Assembly: GCF_033958435.1 (NCBI RefSeq)
Contig: NC_134138.1
Coordinates: 177,180,798 to 177,244,797 of the forward strand
Origin: Carettochelys insculpta
Lineage: Eukaryota > Chordata > Testudines > Carettochelyidae
DNA: 64,000 bases
Direction: 5' to 3'
Shown in pieces: positions 36,211 to 48,180 of the stretch. The stretch's first letter is position 1, and each line of letters opens with the position of its first letter. A program made the position numbers and the translations under genes. The notes under the pieces were generated by a model that saw nothing but the letters and a program-made list of their open reading frames with translations, made no database searches and had not been told where the DNA came from.

Positions 36211-37187
36211 TGCCCGTAGCCAGGGTCCAGCCTCACCCCCCCACTGTTAGCCGATGGCCAGATGAGATGCCACTTATGCTCTTGTCTATGGCAGAGCCCA
36301 CCAGTGACCAGGCTGAGAGCAGCTGAAAGCAGCTGGGTTCTTTGTTTTGTGTTTGGTTTGCACAGTAACAGGAGGAGTCAGTTTACCACTTAAATCAATT
36401 ACTTTGTTTATTTATCTAACAAGTTAATCTCTTACTGGTACAATGTTGCTTTGTTTACCTAGCCAGTTAAGCTCTTGTGGTTACAATTGTTACAAGGTTT
36501 ATACTTTGATTACAAATAGCTAGCATACACTCTAATTCACAGATCTATACTTGTTAAATGTGAGCAAAAGAAATAAAAAGTAAAATACCTATCAGGTCTT
36601 ATCCTCACCCCTGCGTTACCAACATGGCTTGGCCAGTTTTCCCTCTCAATCCCTTGGGAAGAAGTCCTTTGTCCCTTTTTTTTCTCCAGGAGTTGGGCGT
36701 TCCTGGGGACCTGGGGATACCACCCCCCCACCGTCCAGCAGGAAAGATGATTGGAGCTCAAATAGGGGGGTCTGCTGGACCCCTCTTTTATACCCATTGG
36801 GTCATGTAGGCTTCTTCCCTGGTTTAATTGAATTAAACTGTCTGATGCTGGTTCTCACAGGCAGTTCAAGGGTGTAGCTCACACCTGTGAGGCAGACAGT
36901 TGAGGGCATTTGTTTAATGGGCCGGAGATTCTTCCTTGTGTCTGGGACCCTGTGGGCAAATCAACTGATGGTAATTAGCCAAGGGCAGTCTGAGGCCCAG
37001 CTGTTAATTAGCTCATTGCCCTTAGCTTTGCTCCGGAGCGTCAAAGACCGTGGCTAAGATAAGCCCATCTGCTCTCGGGCATTCCAGGGCTGGGCTGTTC
37101 CTTTTAACCCTTTCGTGCTCTGAAGCACCTAGGGAAGGCAAGATAGAGTAGAGCAAAAGGGGGGGGGGGCGGTTCTGTCTGGCTACA
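36211..37187 (-). repeat. Probable solo LTR of an endogenous retrovirus-like element
   Basis: On the - strand the interval starts TGTAGCCAGACAGAACC and ends CTGGCTACGGGCA, giving TG...CA ends with a short inverted repeat. A TATAAAAGAGG box lies at 36784-36794, and a TAAATAAAC (AATAAA-type) signal at about 36408-36415, in the promoter-then-polyadenylation order of an LTR. No internal region, PBS or coding sequence adjoins it, and no clean target duplication is visible; the flanks are homopolymeric. Confidence 0.45.
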
Positions 37188-37575
37188 CCCACTCACCAGC
37201 AGCAGCAGGGGAAGTGGAGTAACACGCCGCAGCTCACTGTTCCTTTGGCTGCAGGAGAGGGGTAGGGCCACCCTCACATTTGCCAGCAGGAAGCAGAGCG
37301 ATGCAGCCAAGGAAGCAGTGTGAGCTGGGGCTGCATTGCTCCACTACCCCAGCTGCTACTGGTGAGGTGAGAAAGGAGGGGATGCCAGTGCCAGTCCTGC
37401 TACTCCTGCAGGCTGCATCATTCAGAGGGGGAAGAGGCAGGGTGGTGAGAGTGGGGCCCAGGCTGGATGGGAATTGTCCCAGCCCTGTCACCGTTTGGGG
37501 AAGCAGGTCACATGGCCAGTGTCCTCCCCTCTTCTTCAGTGGCCCCTGCAGACCAGGTCACCATACAGCATTATA
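37188..37575. other. Intergenic, GC-rich
   Basis: GC-rich DNA with frames on both strands but no supported gene. Confidence 0.4.
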
Positions 37576-38238
37576 GTAGAATCATAGAATGCTAGGACTA
37601 GAAGGGACCTTGAGAGGTCATGAAGTCCAGCCCCCTGCCCTCATGGCAGGGCCAAAGTACTGTCTAGACCATCCCTGATGGACATTTATCTAACCTGTTC
37701 TTAAATATCTCCAGAGATGGAGATTCCACAACACCCCCCCCCAGGCAATTTATTCCAGTGTTAGGAACTTTTTTCAAATGTTCAACCAAAACCTCCCTTG
37801 CTGCAGTTTAAGCCCATTGCTGCTTGTTCTATCCTCAAAGACCAAGAAGAACAAGTTTTCTCCCTCCTTATGACACCCTTTTAGATACCTGAAAACAACT
37901 ATCGTGTCCCCCCCCTTAGTCTTTTTTTCCAAACTAAACAAGACCAGTTCTTTCAGCCTTAGTCTCCCTCTATCCTTAGACTTCCTCTTGCTTTTAATGT
38001 ATTTATAAAAAGTCTTTGTGTTTCCCTTTATGCCTGTAGCTAATTTGAGCTCATTTTGTGCCTTTCCCTTTCTAATCTTGCCCCTGTATTCCTGTGTTGT
38101 TTGCCTACATTCATCCTTTGTAGTGTGTCCTGGTTTCCATTTTTTATGATTCCTTTTTAATTTTGAGAAAATGCAAGATCTCCTGGTTAAGCCAAGGCAG
38201 TCTTTTGTGTTCACACAGGGCAGCTCCAGGTTCCTCAC
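37576..38238 (-). mobile_element. CR1 LINE fragment with internal deletion
   Basis: Reading on -, the upstream half (to about 37975) encodes the linker before the RT, with [18 protein letters not shown] and [18 protein letters not shown]. It then jumps directly to the C-terminal [13 protein letters not shown] and [16 protein letters not shown] blocks and the CR1 3' terminus at 37576. The whole reverse transcriptase core is missing between them, yet the joined frame stays open for 154 codons. This is a LINE remnant, not a host gene. Confidence 0.88.
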
Positions 38239-41203
38239 AATCTCAGCTTGAATGTTCCCATGTACATGGCAAGTGTTTTATGAGAACAGATATGGAATGG
38301 CCTTTCCAAAAACACAGAAGGAATTAGAAATGGAAATTGTCTGGAACTACTGAAAACTGAAGGAGTGAGGCCTAGAGCCTGAGTTTAGTTGTGCTCAGTG
38401 AAGTAAGCAGGTTACTCTGGCTTAGCACAGCTACATCAATGGGCCCTCAGGCAACTTCCCTCTCCTTGTCCCACAGTGCCCAATATGTTCACCACTTGCT
38501 ACATGTGGCGAATAGGACACTGTGTAGTGGCGAATACAGGGGCGAACAACCCGCAGCGCCTGTGTCACATGCAGCTCATGGAGCCTTTAAATGTGGCTCC
38601 TCAGGAGAGCCGAATGTGGAGAGTAGCATCCGCCCGCTCTGCAAACGTGCTGTACTGTTTGGTGGGAGAAGCACACGGCGGCAGCAGCGGTGGCCCCGGC
38701 GGCTCTGAGTCACCAGAATTGAATCAGAACAGGTGGGTTGGAGGTGCCTGGCTCTGGAGGAGCGGGGGAGGACGTTTATGTAGATAATTTGTTATTTAAT
38801 AATATAATGTGGTGAATATGGAACGATGACAACCACAAGCGTGACGATCTTTGGATTCTTATTGGACGTGGCTGTCCTAGTCATTTCCCTCCCCACCCCC
38901 ATCAGCAACCCAGGTTAAAGTTGCTGCTTGATGAAAGAGAGATTCTCCTCCCTTTCCCCTGACAAATGTAACCTTATATATGATCACCTTGATATACAGA
39001 CTCCAATACTCTATCCATTACCCTTGCAAATCAACCTACCTCAAGTATAACAGTCAAGGTCACTCCCATAACAAGCTTGTTTTAACACAATTTTTGATGA
39101 TCAAGGCAGTAACCACGACATTGACCACGACTATGTGATTAGTAGAGACGGTTGAAATGTTTTGAATTTTTGATTTGTTTTGTCATATTCAGTTTTGAAC
39201 AGCATCCCCTCCCTGCACAAAATCCCTAGATATTTTTGAAGCTAGCATTCATAAAATTACGTACTGTGCATTTCAAACCAACTGCAGTATTCAGGGTAGT
39301 GCGGCTTTTTCAGAGCATTGTGATCCTCTTCTGTGTTCCATCAAACTAAGCTGGTACCCCACCCCTGAATGGAAATAATGAGGTGAATTCTACATAACTT
39401 ATTTAGATGGAGCACAGGCAGTGCATGGGAGTTTGATGCAGACCTTCTGCTTTGGGATGAACTCAGTGTCAGATTTAAAGGAAGGGCTTGTTTGCTTCTT
39501 TTAAGTGCTTGTTTAAATCTTCAGATAGCTTTAGTTATTTCTTCTACTTGGTTGCAGTCAGGATGAGTTTTTCACAGGACTAGCAGAATATTAAATCGAG
39601 ATACCTTCAGGGATGAATGGTGAATAAAGGCTGTCCTGTTGGTGAAAGAGAAAAAAACTAAAAGGGGAAAATACAACCCAGACAGGCAGTCCTAAAGCTG
39701 CCTGAACATTGGAGGCAAACCAGTTAGGAGTTTGCATTAATAGGATAATAAATATGTATAATAATAGTAACAACAGTTTAATGTCATAATACCAGCAGCA
39801 GCCTGAAAATTGTGCATCAGCAAACTTTAAAGTCTCCAAGAAAAATTACTGGAAATTAGAGTAAGAAATCCAGTGATAAGTATTTATACCTACAGATCAG
39901 TATTCAACAAAGGCAGCTAGTATGGATAGATAAAGATAATTCTGCTCAGTAGAAGAGTACACTTGACTAGTATCTGGCACACTGATAAATACAAAACAGA
40001 TGCTGAATATATATATATATTCTGCTAGAGTTTTAGGAAAGGTTTTCTTGTCTTTTTTTTTTTTTTAAAAAGGCTCTTAAATTAAGTCCAATTATTTTAT
40101 TCTTTAAAATGGTTGAGAAATGAGTTAATGTATCATTTGGAGAATCACTGAGCTAAATACATGCCCTTGTGGGGGCTCTTCAGCCCCTCCTACTGGCTGA
40201 CTCAAAGGAAAAGAAAAAACAAACAAACCCAAATTACAGATCATATTGCTTGTCAATGAGCCATCAAGTTTCTGAAATACCGTTAATGGCCCTCACTTGG
40301 CATGTCTACATCAGTAATGCAGGTTAATACTTCATATTTCTAACGTCAAATACAGGAATCGTACCTGCACACAAACAGAACGTGCACATTTAGCAGGTTA
40401 TAACTTTTTCCAATGATACCTTGCACAAAGTACTTCACATGAAGTATTTTCCAGTTATGTCAAATTCATATGCATATTTATGTAAATAATATGAAATGCC
40501 ACACCTCGGCAACCATAATGATTACTAATATAAGTTTTGGGGGAGGGAGGACTCTGAGGTGGAGTGAAGTATGTGTGCCTGCATGTCAGTATCCTGCCTC
40601 TTTAAGGAGAGCACTCGAGACATGAGTATTTCTTCAGTACACCTGCAGAGGCACTAGCACAGAAAGGCTCCCTGATCCCTGTTTAGCAGAGACCCCCCCT
40701 TGGGCACAACCACCCTGAGCATTGGGCAGGTTCTCAATCCATGGATCAGGTTCCCAAAGAAGGAGAGACTGCTGTGGTGGTGGCAGCAGGAGCTGGGTGA
40801 TCGGAGAACAATGGATGCTAGTTGAGCACCAAGCTTTGGGGAAGATGAGGCAAATGTTGGGGTTGCTATCGACCTCCTGTGGCACCATCCTGTTTGTAAA
40901 TTAATATGTAGTATGAAAATGGGGGGTGAGGGGTGGAGCAAGGGCCCAAGGTACCTCTGACAGGCTGTAGCTGGATTGAGGCAAGAATTCTTCCAGTGAT
41001 CTAGCCACATCTACACTGGGGTTAGGCAAAGATGAAAGCAGGTCAGTGGCTGGGCTCGAGACGTCAGGTAACAGTGCTCCATCTGGGGCTGGGGCTGGGG
41101 AGTTAGAAGCAAACCTCCCACTGCTGCAAGGGAATTGGAAATGTCCAGGGCTGCTTCTCCAGGCCAGTGACGCTGGGGTGGGGGGCTGACAGCTAAACTC
41201 CCT
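38239..41203. other. Intergenic, no supported gene
   Basis: A GC-richer block at about 38.4-38.8 kb is flanked by AT-rich DNA with an (AT)n run near 40008-40020 and a T-run near 40056. No RNA gene or complete repeat recognised. Confidence 0.45.
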
Positions 41204-41566
41204 GGCTCTGGCCACACTTGACCAAAACTTCAAAATGGCCATGCTAATGGCCAAATTGAAGAATCCTAATGAGGTGCTGGACTGAATATTCAGTGCCTCA
41301 TTAGCATTTGCATGCTGCCGGCTGCAGTGCTTTGAAAGTGCCGCTTTCGAACACGCACGGTTTGGCTTGGCGTGGCTCCATGGGGGTCCTTTTCGAAAGG
41401 ACCCTCGTGTAGCTGTGCTGAGCCATGCCTATTCGAAAGCGGCACTTTCAAAGCACTGCAGCCAGCCAAATGCGAATGCTAATATTCAATTCAGTGCTTC
41501 ATTAGTATTGTTCAATTTGGCCACTAGCATGGCCATTTTGAAGTTTTGGCCAAGTGTGGCCACAGC
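41204..41566. mobile_element. Fold-back MITE
   Basis: The left end GGCTCTGGCCACACTTGACC and right end GGCCAAGTGTGGCCACAGCC are complementary. Arms share AAAACTTCAAAATGGCCATG, TTGAAAGTGCCGCTTTCGAA and their complements, around a central GGTCCTTTTCGAAAGGACC hairpin. About 363 bp, non-coding. Its termini differ from the GTCTACAC group. Confidence 0.8.
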
Positions 41567-41573
41567 CCGAGTT

Positions 41574-41700
41574 TGCATCAGGCAAAGTGGGTCTTTGCTC
41601 ACAAAAGCTTATGCTCCTATAAATCTATTTAGTCAGCAAGGTGCCACAGGACTGCTCACTCTTTTTGCAAATACAGAATAACCCGTCTACCCCTCTGGTA
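41574..41700 (+). repeat. Hammerhead-like repeat, single arm with tail
   Basis: It contains GCATCAGGCAAAGTGGGTCT, TTGCTCACAAAAGCTTATGC and TCCTATAAATCTATTTAGTC, then AAGGTGCCACAGGACTGCTC and the terminal AGAATAACCCGTCTACCCC. It shares the GCAT/ATGC-bounded stem-loop with the arms at 62284 and 19061 but has lost the CTGA core (CAGGCAA) and CGAAA (CAAAA). Confidence 0.7.
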
Positions 41701-43149
41701 ACCGAGTCGTGACTAGGAGCCACGCTGGCTGCACCAGTGCTTGACTGGCCCTTGCAACTGCAGGAGCTCCCAGCTGGTCTCTCAGCAGGACTCCTGTGTG
41801 CAGAGGGGAGCTCCCAGCTTGTCTTGCTGACCCCTTGGTGCACCTGCAAACAGTCCAGGCTCATGCTGTCCATGGGGGTTTGTGTCTCCATGGGCAAGAG
41901 AGCAGCAGGGAATGTTTGCACACTGCCTTGCCTGCAGTTATCATTCCCATAGCTCCCATTTAGCTGTGTGAGGCTGGGTCATCACCCATGAGCAGGCCTG
42001 GCCCAGTCCTCTCCATTCTCCCTTATGCCCTCAAGCATCCTGCCCTGAACCTGTCCAGCACCCAACACCCTGCCCTGGGCTTGTTCATCACATTTTTAAA
42101 AAGACTAATGGGAATGAAACTGCATGAATAACCAAAAATCAGACTGAGCACTTTAATTGCATATACTTTACATTCACTTGACAAGAAACAAATTACTCAT
42201 TGGTTTTCAGTTTTTTTACTTCTTGTAGGGAGGTTGTGATATGACAGTACCTCTATGAAATTTAAGTAATGTTGCACCTGTGGTTAGGTCAGCCTAACCA
42301 CAGTGCTGCGGGGTGTACGTTTTTCACACCCGTTAGCGAGGTAACTAGGGCGATTTTAACTTTTCTATGTAAACCAAGCCAAAGCAAGTGAGAGTCGTTA
42401 TCTCTATTTATGTTACAAATGGGGATTCTGAGGCACGTGGTGTTGATGTGACTTGCCCAAGGTCAGCCAGTTAACAAGGGATAACATACAGGTCTTTTAA
42501 ATCCCAGTCCAGTGTTCTGTCTCACATGCCACACTGAAAATAACATGTAGGATGGAAATGTTGGTAAGAGGAAATTATTGAAGGGGATGATGGGGTGAGA
42601 CTTTGTGCATTGGTGTTCTACTTACCTTCCTCTTGTGACAATTAATATGCGAATGCATAATGGAGAAGGCTACAGGAAAAGATGTGATAGTGAAGTGATG
42701 GGTATGGTTTGACAATATGGGCTTCACGAGATCCATTGTAAGGACATGAAAGAAACATTTGAGGGCGATAGGAAATAAGGTGGAGTGGTGGACTGAAAAT
42801 GAATACTATTCTGAGTAAAACTCAGTTGTTGTCTGGTATGCTAACAAACTAGAACATCTGCATAACAGGGGAACCAAAGCTAGCCTCAGTTCCTCTCTTC
42901 TGACTGTTTTTAATAGGTTGAAGGGAGATGAATATCACACTCAGTCATTTGTAATTCATTATTGGGCCTGGTGAAAAAGTATTAAGACAATATCTTGGAC
43001 TATATCCGGTGAATGACCTTTCCTTCTGCTGCTGGCCCAATAGCAATTAACCTCTTCAGCTGCCTTTGTGTACATCCTTATACAGATAGCGTGATGGGGA
43101 TGAAGTGCACTTGTGCACAAGTAACATGTTGAAGTAAATAGTAGGTAAG
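41701..43149. other. Intergenic with a short perfect palindrome at 42278
   Basis: CTGTGGTTAGGTCAGCCTAACCACAG-type dyad at about 42279-42303. No gene. The region otherwise looks unique. Confidence 0.45.
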
Positions 43150-43236
43150 GGTTCACAGCTATACTGTTAGTCTATAAGGTGCCACAGGACTTCTTGTTGT
43201 TCTTGAAGATAGGCTAACACGGCTATCTCTGTGATA
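43150..43236 (+). repeat. 5'-truncated copy of the hammerhead-like repeat tail
   Basis: Starts CTGTTAGTCTATAAGGTGCC, continues ACAGGACTTCTTGTTGTTCT and ends GGCTAACACGGCTATCTCTG. It carries only the 3' tail block of the family, in + orientation; 5' truncation is what a target-primed retroelement would give. Confidence 0.75.
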
Positions 43237-43586
43237 TAGATACACTGGACAGTCAGACATAGCACACTCAGAAGTAAGGTAATCTTTTATGTTTTTTTGT
43301 TGAATGCATTTTAAGTGACCTTTCATGGATGAGTATTCTTTCTGGGACATCAGGAGCTAACAAAAAGAAAAAGATCAACTTCATATGAAAATGGAAGAGG
43401 AGCCATCAGAACATATGCACATACCAAAAGCACTGGCCATTTAAGATGATCAAAATGGTGAATATGGAATGAACCTTGCACAGAGATATTGCTGTACTCT
43501 GTTTTAATTATTGCTTTCTTCTATGATTGCCTGACCCTCTACTTTCAAAATGTACCCCATCATTGAAAATGGCAAGCTTCAGACGC
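43237..43586. other. Intergenic DNA 3' of Y3
   Basis: No gene or repeat recognised before the Y3 terminator. Confidence 0.5.
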
Positions 43587-43688
43587 AAAAGGCTAGTCAA
43601 GTGAAGCAGCAGGAATGGAGAAAGAACAAATAAATCTGTAACTGACTGTGATCAATTAATTATGAATTCCACTGCAGTCGGACCAGCT
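43587..43688 (-). ncRNA. RNY3: Y3 RNA (Ro60-associated small RNA)
   Basis: On the - strand it starts AGCTGGTCCGACTGCAGTGG and ends CTTCACTTGACTAGCCTTTT, matching vertebrate Y3 ends. Length is 102 nt against about 101 in human. The loop AATTAATTGATCACAGTCAG followed by TTACAGATTTATTTGTTC is Y3-specific and separates it from Y1. The first transcribed base is A or an adjacent base, whereas human Y3 starts GG; the remaining lower stem (GCTGGTC with GACTAGC) still pairs with G-U allowance. A functional gene is supported by the complete upstream promoter. Confidence 0.96.
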
Positions 43689-43712
43689 GGAAAATTAAGG
43701 GGGCACAATAGG

Positions 43713-43910
43713 TATATACCATCCATAACTCTTTAACTTTCGCAGTTATGGTGCTTTTCTAAATGGCCACTTTAGCTTATACTATCTTTTTACCATTTAA
43801 TGCAAGCATAAAGTAATATATATGTGAAATGTTAATGCATTTATTAACATGTGAATGCCTACATTTCAGATACTTGGAAGTGCTGCATTATGGGTAAGTG
43901 ATATGCAAAT
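43713..43910 (-). promoter_or_regulatory. RNY3: Y3 type 3 Pol III promoter
   Basis: TATATA lies at 43713-43718, 25-30 bp before the start. The PSE (GCACCATAACTGCGAAAG on -) is at 43737-43754. The distal element combines a Staf-like TGCTGCATTATGGGTAA (43881-43897) with a perfect octamer ATGCAAAT at 43903-43910. Spacing and composition match the Y1 promoter. Confidence 0.92.
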
Positions 43911-44625
43911 AAGCATGACACCAAATACAAGGCTGCAAAAAGGGGCTTAAATTCATGCCTTTACATTCAGCAAAGTGCCCAATTTCAACAATGGGACAAC
44001 TATTGTCTAATGTGTGTCTGAAAATATTAGTATACCTGACAAATGAAAACATTGTGGTTCAGATCAATCCTATGATGTGGATTAACACAGCTGGTAGTTT
44101 GCAGTCCTGCGTTTAGGAGCCATACACATATTGTGCATCTCTTAACACAGCAATTTCCTTCATTTATGCAAAGGAAGAGAACCATAGAGGGATAGCTTTT
44201 CAGCATTAATTGCTTACTGCTATACAAATGATCAGTATTTGCATTGAGGAGGAGTTTGAAAAGTATAGCAATGTCTCTGGCTAGAACAGAATCAGAGAGG
44301 TACCCGTGTTTCCAGCTGCCAGAGAATAAAGCTTTTCCTGCCAGGCATAAATTCCATCTCTGGCTGATGTTTCAGGGAAGCAATTTTAAATTTATTTTTC
44401 ATTTTGCTATTGGAGTGAGCCAAACTGCATCAAAAACCATATTCAAAGAGTTTTCAAAGGAGAAGACCTCCCCACCTCTTGCCCCAATCTATTGCCTACT
44501 GGACATAACAATTTTCAAGTACATAAAAGGATGTTAAGAGAAGGGAGGAAAAAATGTCTTTAACCTCTGAGAACAGGACAAGAAACAAGCTTAAACTGAA
44601 GTAAGGGAGATTTAGGTTGAATTTA
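43911..44625. other. Intergenic, no supported gene
   Basis: AT-rich region upstream of the Y3 promoter. Nothing recognised. Confidence 0.5.
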
Positions 44626-44919
44626 GGGCCGGTCTACAATGGGGCAGAGGGGGTAGGGGGAGTTGACCTAAAATAAGCAGCTGTGCTATGACACGAGCAT
44701 AGCTGAAGTTGCCATACCTTTGATTGTTTTCCACCATCCCCCACAGCGGAAGGTTGAAGGAAGAAACTCCCCCATCAATGTCCCTTACTCTTCGTGACTG
44801 TGAAGAGCACCAGGGTCAGTATGGATGCCCCAGCCAGACATGCTAAATCGAACTATGGAACATCATAGCATCATTTTTTTTTTTCCACCCCCCACCCTGC
44901 CCAGGGTGTAGACAAGCCC
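44626..44919. mobile_element. MITE with TTA target duplication (Harbinger-like)
   Basis: It begins GGGCCGGTCTACAAT and ends GGGTGTAGACAAGCCC. TTA flanks both sides (44623-44625 and 44920-44922). The TIR is a variant of the GGCTNTGTCTACAC group. The 294-bp body has no ORF. Confidence 0.78.
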
Positions 44920-44935
44920 TTAGGAAAAATTCTTA

Positions 44936-45125
44936 ACTTTCAGGGTGGCTAAGCACTGGAACAAATTAGCTAGGAGGGTTATGGAATTTCCATTTTTGCA
45001 GAAGTTTAAAAGACAAACACACACCTGCCAGGGACTATCTCTACATAATACTTCAGTCCTGCCACATGTGCTGGTGATGGGATTAGATTATTTCTCAAGG
45101 TCCTTTCTAGGCCTACAGTTGTGTG
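44936..45125 (+). mobile_element. CR1/L2-like LINE 3' remnant
   Basis: It starts with AKHWNKLARRVMEFPFL when translated on +, the motif that closes CR1-type RT ORFs (.KHWN.L...V.E.PSL..F), and then runs into untranslated sequence with the TTAGATTATTTCTCAAGGTCC type of 3' end. Short and decayed. Confidence 0.65.
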
Positions 45126-47120
45126 TTTTGTCCCTTAGCCGTTGGTCATTAGAGTTTGAACCCTCTTGTTGTGGTACAAATCTCACATTCTCACCCTGAT
45201 TCCAGAAAACTCAGCTCTGGGCTTTAGTGGTGTGTGAGGTTTAGCGGATCCTCTCAAAATTCAAAGTATTTCTTAAATGCAACTTTATTTTACTCTCAAA
45301 CTCAAAACAAAACAGGAGGCTTGTAGAAAACCAATGACTTATTTAGGAAAAGCGGGGGGGACGACCTTATTTATGTCAGAGTAGATCCAGAGAATCACCA
45401 CAGAATTCAGTAGAGTTGCTTTGAATTTCCTCCATTGTAACTGAGATGAGAATATTACCCAACATAGTTGAAATATTTCTTCAAGCATGTTACCAAAAAT
45501 CCCACTCTACCCCTTGGAGTCCTCAGTCTCTTCCTGGTGATGGAATAGGCTCATATTAATCTGCAGCTTTCACTTGAAAAGAAACCAAACAAAAAAAGTA
45601 CCTCTGAGGAAAGAAGCAGCGCAGCTTGTGTATAGGTAGAGCCCCACAAATCTGCGGATACATGCTTTGTATCAATGGGTACCTACATCTGCAGCTCTTC
45701 TTTTTGCAGATGAGGATACCAATTTTGTACCCAGAACCCTGCAAATCTGTGAATATCTGCTTATATCCACAGGCAACTGCACATGCCAAGGTCTGAATAA
45801 GCCTGGAGACACACTCGTGCGCTCATCCTTGAGAATGATTTCACACTTCTCTCCATCACTTACATTCTTCCATCTGCAGACCTTTCTAGTTCCACACCAC
45901 ATAGGGGCTCCCTTGCCTCCCTGGAACACTCCTTCTCTTTCATCAGAACATGTCTCTCCATTTTTCTGAGATTCCACGTCAAATGGAAACAAAGCAGGCA
46001 ATGTGTATGCTGCAGAAGAAGTGAAGGGACTGGGCACAGAGTTAGAGTAGAAAATGTATCTCCTCTAGCCCAGCAGCATTTTCAGAGAAAATATAACACA
46101 GCCTGAGGCATGATTAACTATACCTAGAGCCAAATCTATGGTGACTATTTCCTTTGAAGGTAACGGAATTAGGTCCTAAAAGAGATGACTTATGCAAAAC
46201 CAATTTGATTGATTGGCTTCTGTTGTACCCCCATTACTGCAAACCATTACTCAGCTGAGAAGCTACATTTACTTTAGCATTTACTGTCTCTGATGCTGCC
46301 GACATACTGTATAGTGAGGTTGGCATGTAACGATCTTAGTAATAATCCAAATATTTGATGTGCATTGTGAGTGAAGTAATGTTGCTATGGAGACCTTTTT
46401 TATTTCCTGGATTTTACCAGTAAAATTATTGCTGCTTTCACACAGTTAGTGGCATTTAATGTGTACAGACTCTACCCCCAGGAAAAGGTGGGAGAGGTTC
46501 TATAACAGATCTCCAGTTGTATGTTATATAAATCCCATCACATGATATTTTATTTCAGTACAGTGTTATAAGCATTCAATGACAACAGTGGACTCACAGC
46601 CTAGCTTCAGTGTGGGGTGTGTCATCTTTGGTGGACAATCAAAATTCTGCCAGTTTAAAGATTAGAGGGCCAAGTCTCTTTCCACAGCGTTAGGCTAGGG
46701 AAACAATGGAAATTAAAACCCAAACAATTATTTGAGAGAATTAATGTCTCCCTTTAATAAATATCTCATCCAGGTTTACCAATTCCACTAAACAGAAATC
46801 CAATTACTATTTTGAAAGGCACTTTTGTTCACTAAAATTCCTATTCAAATATTTGAAACATAAAATGTACTGAACATCCAACTACTCCTAATCGAGGTAA
46901 TAAAACACAGTAGGCCTGGAGCCAATCAGTGACCATTGCAAATGAACTAGTCTCCCAGTTAGGCTCCAGTGGGTGGAGAGGAGGGCAGGAGGTCAGTATC
47001 TATTGTCTCCCCTTCTGTTTCCTAATATCAAACAGGGATTATTTTTGTTAGGGAGGTTTCTAATGAGTCTGGGGATGAACATTACAAGGAGTCTCTGTCA
47101 TGGCCAAACAGCATTAAACA
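45126..47120. other. Intergenic, no supported gene
   Basis: Mixed AT-rich DNA; frames of 77-121 codons at 45.56-46.04 kb on both strands are overlapping shadows with no domain. Confidence 0.45.
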
Positions 47121-47559
47121 CAGTGGCTACATTTATACAAGAAGCCTCTGTCAAGAGAAGTCGCTGTCAGAAGGGATTTTCTGGTAAAACTTCTGTCAAC
47201 AGATCACGTGTCTGCACACAAAAGGAGATCATAGGAGCAATCCACTCTGTCCACAGAAAGCAGCCAAACTGCCTGGCTCACTCTTGGAAGTTCAGCAAAC
47301 AGGGCTGCCCAGTGGACCAAAAGCCCTGTCTGTTGGCAAAAGGGCCCCGGAGCATCTACACAACTATTTTTGTCAACAGGGGACTGTTGAGAGAGGCGTT
47401 ATACCTGAATGGGGGAGTGGTATAATGCTGCCAGCCGTTGTGCCGAGTTTTGTTGACAAACTGTTAACAAAGCGCATTTACCATGTAGATGCTCCACGTT
47501 TTTTCCGGCAAAAGCCCGTCTTTGCCTGGAAAAGCTGCTTGTGTAGATGTGGCCACTGT
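47121..47559. mobile_element. Fold-back MITE, 'CAGTGGCTACAT' termini
   Basis: The left end CAGTGGCTACATTTATACAA and right end TTGTGTAGATGTGGCCACTG are inverted repeats. Inner arms have TCTGTCAACAGAT/GTTGTTGACAAA-like blocks. The 150-codon frame that crosses it (46973-47425) spans the element boundary and has no family features. About 440 bp. Confidence 0.75.
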
Positions 47560-47755
47560 CTGGTAGTTGGTGGCTTTTTTTTTTTTAATTGTAATCATTT
47601 ATAAGGAAGAACTGTGAATTTTAAAAACAAACACCAGCTTGTGTCAGAATGGGACTCACTTCGGGATAATGTCTGGATGTTTTTCCACCATAAATCCTAG
47701 GCAAAATCTCCCTTCCTCATGGATTGACTCAAGACCAGCCATCTGAAGTTTTAAA

Positions 47756-48180
47756 GGCTGTGTCTATACTAGAAAGTTCTTTCTAAAGATTTTTGAAAGA
47801 AGGGTGCTTTTTTTTTTTGAAAGATCTCATGGTGTGTCTACGTACAAAAAGCTTTCTTTCCAAAATAAATCGAAAGAATGCATTGCTTCTTTCAAAATTG
47901 CTCTTTCTTTTCCGTTTCAGGAAAAGTGTCTTCTTTCAAAAGCTTCTTCTGAAAGAAAACATGTGTAGATGCTCCAGGGCCCTTTTTTCCACAAAATAAG
48001 TCCTTATGGGACCTGATTTTTGACCATTGCTGGCCCATTCTTTTGAAAAAGCAGGGGCTGTATGGATGCTCTTTTGATCTGCTTTTTTGTGTGTGGACAC
48101 TCTTCCAAAAGAAGTACTTTTTGGAAGAGATCTTCTGGAAGGGCTTTTTTCAAAAGATCTCTGTAGTGTAGACATGGTGC
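47756..48180. mobile_element. Fold-back MITE, T-rich, possibly two nested copies
   Basis: It begins GGCTGTGTCTATACTAGAAA and ends CTCTGTAGTGTAGACATGG. An internal ATGGTGTGTCTACGTACAAA at about 47829 is a second terminus, so a shorter copy appears nested in a longer one. The body is rich in CTTTCTTTCAAAA and its complement, giving poly-Lys/Phe shadow frames. Confidence 0.7.

Noticed and set aside
37774..38238. 154-codon frame on - as a host gene
   Set aside because: The translation is CR1 ORF2 with an internal deletion.
46973..47425. 150-codon frame on +
   Set aside because: It crosses the left boundary of a fold-back MITE and has no recognisable domain.
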